This document shows, in pieces, positions 20,961 through 31,154 of a DNA stretch of 64,000 nt. This stretch comes from Letharia columbiana (Eukaryota; Ascomycota; Lecanoromycetes; Lecanorales; Parmeliaceae): assembly GCF_014066305.1 (NCBI RefSeq), contig NW_023501056.1:708501-772500 (forward strand), in the 5' to 3' direction. Numbering within the stretch: the first letter of the stretch is position 1; the number at the start of each line of letters is the position of its first letter. Under the pieces are notes generated by a model that saw only the letters and a list, made by a program, of their open reading frames with translations, ran no database searches and was not told where the DNA came from. Both the position numbers and the translations under genes were made by a program.

Positions 20961-23744
20961 ATGGATCATCTTCCCACCCCCAAAAACGCCGTTAGCAATG
21001 AGAGGACAATTGTACCTTACGTCTGCCTAAAAGGTTACGATGGCGGATCATTTCTGACATATCCCATTAGAGAAGGCGTCACTCATGCATTGCCGTCAGA
21101 TGGGAACGTTCCTGGTGGCTCCCCGTACAGGCAGCATGAACGGGTATATCCAACACCGAAGCAAGAGCAAGAGGACTTCCTCCAGATATGGCTGTTTTTT
21201 GGACTGATTCACGAGATATTGGGCGACCGCTACCGGCCTGAGGACCTCATATCTACCATCGAAACCGATGATGGCCGAAATCCCACTGTCTCGACCTTAG
21301 GACTTGTTGAAGCACTCGATAAGTGGATTTCTGACATCCACGCCGGCTTCGTCAACCCTCGTCACACCTACGAGCACATTGCAGAATGCCTGCGCCTGGC
21401 TTTTGCTACGATCCATGGGGCCGGTCCAGACTTTGATCCGCGGATCAAATTTTCACTTGCTTCGCTGGGAGAATTGTTCACGCTTGCTACAAATGAAGCT
21501 TACAACGTGACGACCAATAAATGTCCGAGCGCGTTTGGTCGACTTATAGATCTGGAATACGCCTATTGGAAAGCTCCGATGCTATCAACTGGGTGGTGCC
21601 CAAGTCAGTTGAGAGTAAATGTCGAGAATCATTGGTACCTACAAACTATGCACTTTCTTACGTTCCTCGGCCAGCCAGCATCGGACGGGTTTCATCGAAG
21701 GTGCAGCAATGATCGATGCTTAGCCTACCAGAACGATCTGGCTACATATCAGACGAAACATCTCACTGGCTGTAAATGCGAGTATATCTCGATTGACACT
21801 AAGCGCTTAACTGAAATCTTGGAAAGCGGATCTTTGCCTCTATTGCGCATCCAGGAAAGCCATACATTGAACGAACTTTCAATCGAATTAGTGCCATCAC
21901 AGTCAACGACTCGCTACATTGCCTTATCCCATGTCTGGGCAGATGGATTGGGAAACCCCTACGAGAACGCACTACCTCGGTGCCAATTAGGTTTCTTGCA
22001 TCAAACCATCAACAAATACTATGCAAAGTTGTACCCTCAGGCAGTCGAGGAAATCTTGCTTTGGTGTGACACTCTTTGCTGCCCAGTAGAACCGGGAGAG
22101 GCGAAGAACATAGCTTTAGCACAGATGAAAAAGACCTATCTAGAGGCAACCCGCGTCCTTGTTCTCGACGCATCATTGCGAATGTATGATTTCAACTCAA
22201 TGGAAGCCGACGAGGCTTGTATAAGGATCCTCAACTCAGGGTGGACTCGTCGACTTTGGACTTTACAAGAAGGCGCACTTCCAGCAAAGAGTTTTCGACT
22301 ATCGTTCTTGTTCAAAGACGAAGCAATCAACATAAACTATCTCGTACATAAGATGTATCAGATCCTCGGATCAAGCGTTGGCAGAAAAGGACTTGCCAGT
22401 AACATTATCACCCAAATATTGAAATTCGCGAGGATCCCTAATGAAGTTGACGGCAATCGATGGGATCTTGGGGCCGTTGAGACTGGTCTCCAACACCGCT
22501 CTGTCAGTGTTCCTTCAGATGAGCCGCTACTTATCGCACACCTTCTGGACCTGGATGTAGCCTATGTACTCAATGGCCCATGTCCATTAGCGAATTGCGC
22601 GAACTTTGGCTGTGACCATTCTCGAACCCATCGCATGTGGTTTTTAATGCCTACCGCATTCCGAGGTATACCCAAAAACGTTCTCCTCCGCGTGGGCCCC
22701 AGGTTGAGTGAACCTGGCTTTAGATGGGCCCCATCGACACTGTTGTACAATGGCCCTCGAAACCACGCCTTATATCCTCGGACAATAACTAGGAACGAAG
22801 ATACACCTACCACTGGTGGTCCCATGTTTGGGACTCAGGCTGTCATGTTCTCTACGCTACTACATCTATTCGCTGTGCTCGTGTCGAATCTTTTGAATCC
22901 TCTTGCACGTTCCTTCTACTGCATACGAGGCCGCTTGGAGACGTTTTGCTGGATACCCGCGATATCACGGACTCTCAAGCGTACGAATTTAGTAACAGAG
23001 AACGCAAGCTGGGGCGTACCTACCAATCGTGGCCTCTTAGTTCGCTTTACCGGCTACAGCTTTTCGATGGCGCATTGCCCACCGGGCATACCCCCTAACG
23101 ATTGGAATACGATTGAGCAAGGTTCGGTTTACTCGCGTGGCGTTGATGGAACATGGTACCACATTACTCGTAGCCTTCCCGCGGAACACGATCCTTTCCT
23201 CTCCACCAAATCGCTCAATGCGATCATTCAGGAGGAGAGCAACCTTTGGATCACGCACGTGGAGTCGGCCTTCAATAAGCCTCAACTCGTAGCCGAAGCA
23301 AAGAATGAGCAACAGGTTACACATGGACTTCTGGTCCAGCTGCTATCTGACGAAGAAGACATCAAATATGTCCAAACTAAGCTACATGTCAGAATTGGAG
23401 TCGAACGAAAGACTACGCGAAACTTGCTCGAAGCAGCCTACCAGTCTGCTCGTCAGGTTTCCCGGAATTCATCCGCGAAAGGATTAGGAGCAAAGTCTGA
23501 TGGCGAACAAAATCAAGTCAATGACGTTAATTGGCCCCAGCACAGTCTGATTCTGGAAGGTCTCAAGCAAGAGATACAACGAGTCGCGGTCCTAAATGCG
23601 AGTCAGGATGTGACCGCTGCTGCCGAAGTCTACTTGCCAAATGGCATGATGCTGTTCCAGGCCCTGATCGGTATGATGGTTGTGGGCGGGTATGGCTGCC
23701 TGGGTCCAAGAACAGCGGACGAGCAACAGTGGTGCTTCGATTGA
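20961..23744 (+). CDS. Heterokaryon incompatibility (HET) domain protein
   Basis: A single uninterrupted frame of 927 residues from the ATG at 20961. The HET core starts near residue 318 (YIALSHVWADGLGNP). It continues through the WCDTLCCPV block and the LEATRVLVLDASL strand, and ends with the TRRLWTLQEG motif, in the order expected for this domain. The ~300-residue N-terminal extension contains a Cys/His cluster (HRRCSNDRCLAYQ, TGCKCEYISID). A family-typical C-terminal block follows (MWFLMPTAFRG, NVLLRVGPRLSEPGFRW), with a hydrophobic segment at the very end (MVVGGYGCLG). HET proteins trigger incompatibility-type cell death on non-self contact in characterised cases; whether this one does is not known. 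Unlike the Helo-like and ankyrin loci in this window it shows no stop or frameshift. Confidence 0.88.
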   Translation: MDHLPTPKNAVSNERTIVPYVCLKGYDGGSFLTYPIREGVTHALPSDGNVPGGSPYRQHERVYPTPKQEQEDFLQIWLFFGLIHEILGDRYRPEDLISTIETDDGRNPTVSTLGLVEALDKWISDIHAGFVNPRHTYEHIAECLRLAFATIHGAGPDFDPRIKFSLASLGELFTLATNEAYNVTTNKCPSAFGRLIDLEYAYWKAPMLSTGWCPSQLRVNVENHWYLQTMHFLTFLGQPASDGFHRRCSNDRCLAYQNDLATYQTKHLTGCKCEYISIDTKRLTEILESGSLPLLRIQESHTLNELSIELVPSQSTTRYIALSHVWADGLGNPYENALPRCQLGFLHQTINKYYAKLYPQAVEEILLWCDTLCCPVEPGEAKNIALAQMKKTYLEATRVLVLDASLRMYDFNSMEADEACIRILNSGWTRRLWTLQEGALPAKSFRLSFLFKDEAININYLVHKMYQILGSSVGRKGLASNIITQILKFARIPNEVDGNRWDLGAVETGLQHRSVSVPSDEPLLIAHLLDLDVAYVLNGPCPLANCANFGCDHSRTHRMWFLMPTAFRGIPKNVLLRVGPRLSEPGFRWAPSTLLYNGPRNHALYPRTITRNEDTPTTGGPMFGTQAVMFSTLLHLFAVLVSNLLNPLARSFYCIRGRLETFCWIPAISRTLKRTNLVTENASWGVPTNRGLLVRFTGYSFSMAHCPPGIPPNDWNTIEQGSVYSRGVDGTWYHITRSLPAEHDPFLSTKSLNAIIQEESNLWITHVESAFNKPQLVAEAKNEQQVTHGLLVQLLSDEEDIKYVQTKLHVRIGVERKTTRNLLEAAYQSARQVSRNSSAKGLGAKSDGEQNQVNDVNWPQHSLILEGLKQEIQRVAVLNASQDVTAAAEVYLPNGMMLFQALIGMMVVGGYGCLGPRTADEQQWCFD

Positions 23745-24433
23745 GCCAATAAATATGCAGAAATCGGGCGTGATCGAAAAGAGGAAGGAGACGCTGAAAG
23801 CGGCCCTAGAATAGAGTACGTAAGCTGGCTCGGATCAGAGGGGATTCCTTGGCTAAGGTAAAATCTTTCGGAGTCGCTCGCGATTGGCATGCCTAAAAAT
23901 AGCGGCTTGTCCTGCAGGTCATGCCCACCAGGCCTTCCTCGGTCCTCCAGCTTACGCTAAAATCCGGTCCTTCGGCAAGGCGGCTTTTTCATTCGTACAG
24001 CTTGCAACAACATGCATTAAGATGCTAACACGTTCTTGTTCACCACTTGATCCCAGAACCATGGCTGCTGACTTGCATATGCATCCCATATAAGCTTACA
24101 TGCGGCTTGCCGTACTCCCCTCAAATCAGCTTCAGAATCACCCCGCGGCTTATCTCGTTTATGGCAAGATCAGCGGAGAATAGCATCTTGTTTGGTTCAC
24201 CGTTCGGATCGCGACTACCGATTAGAAATAAGAGGTCTTTCAATAAAAGCGGATATCATGCAGGACGTTTTTAAGCAATACCAAATCAGGTCTCGCAAGC
24301 GGAGTCGGCAGCGGTCTCGAATACTCTTGGGACTGATATTCCCTCATTCCCCCATCTTGAGAGTTTTTTTCATCCACAGATACTTTTCTCTTCATCTCTG
24401 CGGTGTCACAATCATTAAAGTTTTTCGAGCACC
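23745..24433. other. Intergenic, promoter of the peroxidase gene
   Basis: No gene seen. Short frames only; the final 80 bases are T/C-rich, typical of a fungal 5' leader before the ATG in context CACCATGAGG. Confidence 0.4.
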
Positions 24434-26454
24434 ATGAGGCTGAATGCCATTGCCAAGGCCATGGCCATGCAGACCCTCCTCTCGATCTGCATTTCTTTTG
24501 TAGCCCTCAGGAGTGTCACGGCCCAATATGTTGCCAACACGGAGGCTCTCATCATCAAGGAAATCGAACATCTTTACTTCGATGCTGCCCCCGCTGGCAT
24601 GTTGTCTGCCATTACACCTTGCTCGAATTACTATGACCCTTCTACTGGTGCTTCCAACAACAGCCTTGGCAGAAACACTGCAGCCGAGTGGATCCGTATT
24701 GCTTTTCGTAAGTAACCATGTTCTCATATAATATTTGAATTTTGCAAATTCGATTGCAAGTCCCTTGACTCGCTCCCTTCCCACAGCAATTATCGCTCTG
24801 GACTCAAAAATTGAAAATTTGTTTTTATACCACAAGATTTGATGCGTGTGCTTTGGTCCAAATGAAAGGAACTAAGGCGTTGCAGATGATTTCGTGACAG
24901 CAAACATCTACAGCGAAACAGGCGGCATCGATGCTTCCATTGGCTTCGAGACCACACGTGCCGAGAATGTTGGCCCAGCCTTCAACGATGCCCTTACATT
25001 TTTCAGCTATTTCATTAACGACAAAGTATCGAGTAAGTCCTGCCCCAGCCCTGAGCACCTTCCTACTTTTAGCTTGCAATAGATATTGATCGTTCAACAG
25101 TGTCCGACCTCATAGCCTTAGGGACCGTAATGGCGGTTGGAGCTTGTGGAGGCCCTCACATCGAAATGAAAGGTGGCCGTATCGATGCCACTGCTGCTGG
25201 ACCGTCTGGTGTTCCTGAGCCCGAGACTGATCTCCAGGACACATTGGATGATTTCTCGAATGCTGGTTTTAATACTGATGATACCATTACACTCACGGCC
25301 TGCGGGCATTCTATGGGCGGAGTGCATCACAGCAGCTTTCCTCAGGCCGTGCCAGCCAGCGCAGTCTCGTCCACTAACACAGATGGTCGAATTGCATTCG
25401 ACGAAACTGTGTCCGGCTTCGACATTGATACCGTAAATGATTATGTTCATGGCACAGGCGATAAGGGCGGCCCTTTGGTCACGACTGCCAATAAGACAGT
25501 GAATTCGGATTTCCGCCTTTATAACTCGGATTCAAACGACACCATGACCAGACTTTCAGCGTCTGCTAGTTACTTTGCAGGCCAATGTTCAGCCATTCTT
25601 CAGAGGATGATTGAGACCGTACCGCAGGAAGTCAGTCTGACGACAGCGGTGGATCCAACGGCGACTACTAATCTGAGGCCATACGGTATCGCGCTCAGCG
25701 TTAATTGGAAAGGCACCATGACCCTTACCGGATACTTTAGGGTTCGCACCTTTCCTGCCCAAATATATAATTTCCTGATGTTGATTTGAACAGTACATCC
25801 AAATCTCTGGAGCCGCCGCTGCCCCGAGTACCTTACCGTAATTCTTCACATTGTCCCATTTCTATCAGCCCTCCGTGCTGACCAATACAAAGTATTACCC
25901 TCATCAACCGTGCCGGGAAAACAACCACAACATCCGTCACAGCCTCCGTCTCCTCCTCCGACACCGGAACCGGCATCTGGGGCCCAACCCACTCCTACCC
26001 CTTCACCCTCTCTTTCCCAGCCAGCGTCGGTCTCTCCGGCCTCGCCGCCTCCGGCCAAAATTTCACGTTCCAAGACACCATGTTCGCCGTCACAGCTCTC
26101 TCATCCGTCTCTCCCACGCTTCCAACCTTCGCCGCAAGTCCCTCCATCAACACCGTCTCGACGTACTCCCTCAACACGACCGTCGCTTACCTCACAAGCT
26201 CCCCTCCGACGTCGCTAACGGCGACGTTTGCGATACCGATGGCGCAGACGGGAAGCGTGAGTCCCTATATCGACACTTCGACGACGGCTACGCTGGCGTT
26301 GATCGGGCAGACGACGGGGGGGTTCGCGCTCTATAGTGCCGTGACTAAGCATAGCGTTAGTGCGAAGCAGGCGTTTGGGAGTAGTGTGGACGTCGCTGTT
26401 TCAGGGCAGGCGGCCGCGTTGCAGTTTTATAAGCCGTTCGACGCGAATCAGTGA
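24434..26454 (+). CDS. Secreted haem peroxidase (plant-type peroxidase superfamily) with C-terminal extension
   Basis: Five exons (24434-24707, 24886-25032, 25101-25741, 25794-25837, 25893-26454) give 555 residues. The signal peptide is ~1-30 (LLSICISFVALRSVTA). The peroxidase domain keeps the distal Arg88 and His92 (EWIRIAFHDF, with the His codon split by intron 1), the GGIDASIGFE segment and the proximal His210 in LTACGHSMGG. The region after ~330 is a Thr/Ser-rich, beta-type extension (YIQISGAAAAPSTLPITLIN, then PFTLSFPASVGLSG) with several N-glycosylation sequons. Exon 4 is only 44 nt; it is supported because both flanking introns have good signals, the phase is kept, and it restores continuous reading. 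Intron 3 has a weak GTTCGC donor. The enzyme probably oxidises phenolic or lignin-like substrates outside the cell; the substrate is not readable from sequence. Confidence 0.85.
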
Positions 26455-28207
26455 CGGGAAAGGGATTTTATGGCGCGATAATGCTAATGAGTCGTTGAGG
26501 CGTGACAGCAGTGACGAATTGTAGAACACAAACGGGCTAAGTATAATGAATACGCTCGTCGATAAGATCTAATGTTTGTTACTGGGTACTGATAGTCATT
26601 GTAATGACGACCACCTTGATTGATAAGAAGCTGCAGAGTCTCCTGTCAACCTTCTACCCCTTCCTCAGCGTCTCGAGCACTAGACACTTACAACATGTCA
26701 AAAAGGCCCTCGAAGCCCAGAAGGCGAGTCATTTCCCCTTTATCCGTATCACATTCCTGCCATTCGTACCTGCTACCTACACACCAAATATCCACCTTCC
26801 CGTCCGCCTCTCCTACTTGCGCGATCTCATCTCCCAATCTTCCATTCATCTGCTCATCTACTCCACCTCGCCCTACATCCCCATATCTGAATCCAGCAAC
26901 CAGACTCTCTAAAACACCAGCGCGCATCCGTTCCTGCTATGTAGCTTAAAGGAGGAACGCGCGTCATGGTCCAGGCGGTATGGTCCCAGCAAGATGCGCC
27001 TGTTACCAACGCGCCAGTACGCATAGAAGCTAATTCGTGGATTGGTGGGTATTTCGTGATCTGATAGGGCGCTCTACTCATCCAACGCATCTACATATCT
27101 TCATGCGGGCTTTTCTGGCCATTCCGCTTCCGCGAGGGGGAGTTGCGTTGATGATACTTGTACAGATTTCTTCTTTGTACCTGCCAACAAAGCATTCCGT
27201 CCGAGGCCGATACCGTATTGGCGGGATCGATTTTCAACCCCCCCCCCGACGCGGGGCTGCTTCAGTGTTTGTTTTCCTGGTGTATATCCTTCTCTACTCG
27301 CCATCACTCTCCTCACGAAGACCTTCCTCCTGCTCCCGCAATACCTCTAACGATACCGGAATCCGCTACCCTCATCCTTCGCCACCCCGATCAACCCGAT
27401 CAACCCCCCAAGCCTTCCTCAACTTCCCGCCTCTGCGTGAAAACCGAAAGCGACGCCCTCGATACCCAACTCGCCCGCTTTAACGCAGCAGCGGACCCGT
27501 TCACGGTTGTATGCGGACGTCTGGTTCTGGCTCAGGCTCGCGGCGCCGAAGAGGGGGAGAGCTGAGCTGGTTGAGGAGGCGCTTGGTTGGCGGTGAAGGG
27601 GTTAGACGTCTTTGGGGAGGGAGGGAGGGAGGGAAGGTTTGTGGTGATGAGGGGGGTTGGGGTTGAGGGGAGTGGGTGGTGGATGGTGAGGTTGACGGTG
27701 GATTGGGAAGTGGAGAGTGGTAATTGGTGAGGTCTGAGGAGAAATCGTTGTAAATTTGGTATTCGAGTTGCCATGAGAAGATCGGGCCATTATCTTCAGG
27801 TAAGGGTTGTCTGCGATTGCTTTGACTCGGTCCAACTCTCTAGCTGCCCGCCCGAGGGCAAGTGAGCAGGCACCTCGGGAGGGGAGTCTGTGATGAATCG
27901 CTATCCGACTCAGGGATGGTGGCTTTGCCTGTATACCTCCAGCTACGATCTTCGTCACGATAAATGCCGCATTACTGACCTCGCAGCTCGAGACGTACGG
28001 AGACGAGACTGGTCCTGCGTTCGAACATCCCGAATTCGCGAAGATTTCAGGCTAGAGAGCAAGAGGCTACTTCTCTTGAAGGAGACTAGATATTTTGGGT
28101 CTTTACTGATATGAACCCTTCGGTACTTCGGTTCCTGTGCTTATGTTTTGCGTTGCTGTTACTTACACCTCATCATCATTGTCCTCATCATCACCACGAC
28201 CTGGCCG
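26455..28207 (+). other. Gene-poor stretch with possible exons of an unresolved gene
   Basis: Plus-strand coding-like pieces occur but do not join cleanly. One is an ATG with MSKRPSKPRR at ~26695. Another, at ~26985-27042, contains APVTNAPVRIEANSWIG, reminiscent of a hexapeptide-repeat acetyltransferase. A third, ~27170-27230, contains FFFVPANKAFRPRPIPYWRD. A fourth, 27310-27565, ends at a stop after RGAEEGES. I could not build one model with consistent phases, so this may be a decayed gene. The sequence 27565-28200 shows only short frames. Confidence 0.25.
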
Positions 28208-28223
28208 TCAATTATCTCTCGAA

Positions 28224-28610
28224 ATGACGAGAGCAGGCGGCGTGCTTAAGCCTAAGATGGCGGTACCATACGTGAGATCACAGCAGGAAAACGAGCGTGA
28301 TACAGCAACGACCGAGAACGCGAAAGCAGAGAGCTCTTCATCAGTGCCGAAGGAAGAAGAAGAAGAAAAAAAAGGATCCAGCCAGGACCTTTGTTCCAGC
28401 AAGAGTATCTCGGACCGACAGAACGGAGCAGAACCACGACCCAAGCAGGGTACTGAAGATTCCAAGGCCGTCAAGGCAGAGAGCTCTTCATCCGGGACGA
28501 AAGATGGGGAAGCCAGCCGGACTCCTAGATCCGAGAAAGTCTCGGCTGCCTGGTCGTCAGAGCAGGCGAGAGACTGGGATCGGGTTGTCATGGGAGTAGC
28601 ATTGAATTAG
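28224..28610 (+). CDS. Hypothetical Ser/Lys/Glu-rich small protein
   Basis: The frame from the ATG at 28224 (MTRAGGVLKPKMAVPYVRS) gives 128 residues of low-complexity, hydrophilic sequence with two related units (NAKAESSSS and AVKAESSSS) about 50 residues apart and a run of Glu/Lys (KEEEEEKKG). It is probably disordered. No family is recognised. An in-frame ATG further upstream would give 157 residues. The Ser/Lys/Glu bias also opens the opposite strand, so this could be a chance frame. Confidence 0.35.
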   Translation: MTRAGGVLKPKMAVPYVRSQQENERDTATTENAKAESSSSVPKEEEEEKKGSSQDLCSSKSISDRQNGAEPRPKQGTEDSKAVKAESSSSGTKDGEASRTPRSEKVSAAWSSEQARDWDRVVMGVALN

Positions 28611-31154
28611 GAAGGTATTCTTGGCAAGCAGATATTTCCGCAGTAGTATTTGATAGAAAATGAATCATTCAACACCCAAGCACCGAGTCCTATGATGTTT
28701 GGTGGCAACTGCTGCTATGCTACCACGGTACGAACCAAATAGCCGTTCGCCTGTGTTAATGAACAGGCCTCTGTGGTTAAGCTTGTGGTGCGGTCTGTGA
28801 GGTAGTTGTTGGTAGATTTATGGGTAGGGAGGCAGTAGGGCATAGAGAGTAGACGAATTTATGGGATAGGATATGGGTAGAATTGAATGAGATGGGTTTA
28901 ATGTGTCGGTCTGGTATCGGACCTTCGAAACGCCCGAGAGAGTCCTCAGGCAAAAATCTAATATGGCTGGGGTAAAAGCGGTCTCCTCGAGCCTTTCCAT
29001 CTGAACCTTTCACCCATAACCACGTGTTGCACATGCGAGCTTCGGTTCAGATACAGACAACTCCTGTATAGAGCAGTAGACTAGCAATGAAATCTTTGGC
29101 ACGAAGACCGGGTTCTCCGATGGGGCGTGAATCGTATTTCGGATACCTAGTCGTTAGTTCTCGTACAGGAGAATGAGTGCACTGGTGTTGGTTGACAGAT
29201 AAATGTATTACCTCTGGACCCGAGATTTTTTATATCCTCCAGTCCACCTCCGAGTCACGAACCTTTCTCTCTGCAAGAACCAAGAAATCGGACTGAACAC
29301 CTCAGCTAAAGAAAAACAGAACACACCGAAAGTGGACAAGGAACTCAAAGTCGAGTGAGACATTGAAGCGCCCAACGCTTCCCCAATCTCGTCAACGACG
29401 AAACAACGAGAAGCCAGCCAGTACGTCAATATCCGGACAGCTCTGCCAGAGCGCTGAGCGAATAAAACAAGAATGTTCAAAATCCAATCCGACACTGAGA
29501 TATTCAAAGTCGGCAACCCTGCGAGCTCCTCTTCAATGACGATGAAACAAAGATCAGACCAAAGCAAATTTAAAGGAGCCTCGTCAGTAGTCCGGTCAAC
29601 CCTGAAAAGGTCTTCTGGACTGTTGCAACCTCCTACGCTTTTGAGTACTCCTCGCTGCTCGGCAAATATCGCGCCACAGCCATCGCTGCGACAGCTATCA
29701 CAACCAGGAAGCGTTAAGCCCAATACGGCTACCAAAGACGACGGAGCTCGCTGCTACGGCAGGGTAAGCGACTGTCAACACGACGCCGCCTTCTCTTGTC
29801 ATCATACCAGAAGATCATGGTCCTTATTATGATCTTGCTGCAGACCTATCAAAGGAGCAGCTGGTAGCGTTCCTGCATATGTTCGCCAGGGGAGACATGC
29901 GAGTCTCCTATGTGCTGGGGTGATCGGAGAAATAGGGGATGATGGTGGCGGAGGATGTGTGGAGTGTTGAGTAAACCATCGGCGTGGAGCATTGAGAGAA
30001 CGAGAAAGCAGATGGAGTGCGTAGATTTCGCGTACATGTCCTCTAACAATCGAGTTGGCTGATGAATGAATATTTGATGCTTACATTCAACTTCCAGCGG
30101 CTCTTTGTTCTTGTTCTTCTTGACATCACGGCTCAAGCTAGCAAGTGGGTCATCTGGTGTCGAAGCCTCCTTCTATGCTTCCTCGATCTTGAACCCTGCC
30201 AGCGTGTCCTTTCCCTCTCCTGTTTCAGCCCAGGTGTATGGGGAGCAGGATAGTCTTTAGTGTAGGTCTAGCGAATGAAGCGGAGGAAGGTAGCCTCATC
30301 TATATCGTTGAAGAGGGCGAGGCAAAGGTGGCCGTTGATCGTTCGATCGAGGGTTCCGGAGCAGTCTGCTACCAAGGCGGCATTGACGTACGAGGGGTCC
30401 TCAAGACGATGAAGGTGCAAGGCTTCGAGGCAAAGAGAATACAAATATTATCAGAGGAACATTCTGCCTAATAATGATGAAATCTAACGTGCTGTCTGAG
30501 GTAGACATTTGCGAGCCTTTCGTGTGCCCAGAGAGACGTGAACGAATAGGCTCGAGAGGAAGAAGGTGGCAAGATTTTCGCGGTCTTGCCTTCATGTGGT
30601 TCAGATGTACTTCAGCGAGCATGGAGATGAAGAGGAGTTGTCCGAGACAGAAAGCAGGTGTCCCGAAGAGGGACAAAGGCTGCCCATGTTGAGGCTATTC
30701 AAAGACGCTGTTTGCCGGTAACTTTGCTGTGTCTCATTGAAGCGTGGCTGCTTAGCATATTGTACCTTCAGTTCGTGCAATGGACCTCGAAGCTGCCAAT
30801 GGTTCACATTCATAGAGTATTTGGGAGGTCCGTAGGTCTCGGTCTTGGTTGCCTCGGCGGGACTCAAAATGGATGTTCTCCGCCACTACCAAATGACTGG
30901 TCTCATGCTATTATTTATCTTATGACGGCACGTTGTTCGAGCTGAGACATTCTTTTCATTACTAGTCTACAGGCGGTGAATGTAGCAGCCATGTCCTCTA
31001 GGCATATTGCGTGGTCGGCAGAAAGACAAAGCTGATATGGCTCTTCAATTAGGTATATGAGATCAAAGCTTCATCTCACTCCAATATGTCCACCTAGCTA
31101 GCCATTGAACTACTTTCAAGTCGCCGCAAGCCCAACACTAAGCTGGCTCCTCCG
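28611..31154. other. Gene-poor region
   Basis: No gene can be supported over ~2.5 kb. On the minus strand ~30275-30430 a frame reads HLHRLEDPSYVNAALVADC and INGHLCLALFNDIDEATF, which looks protein-like but is bounded by stops with no start or consistent splice sites. Elsewhere 29208-29832 is open on both strands at once without family features. The last ~100 bases probably contain an intron acceptor or missing first exon of the App1 gene. Confidence 0.3.

Noticed and set aside
27602..27958. 118-residue minus-strand frame rich in His/Pro
   Set aside because: Low-complexity complement of a GGGA/GGTT-rich tract; no features.
29208..29832. Overlapping 175-residue minus and 119-residue plus open frames
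   Set aside because: Both strands are open over the same bases, neither has a domain, start context or splice support.
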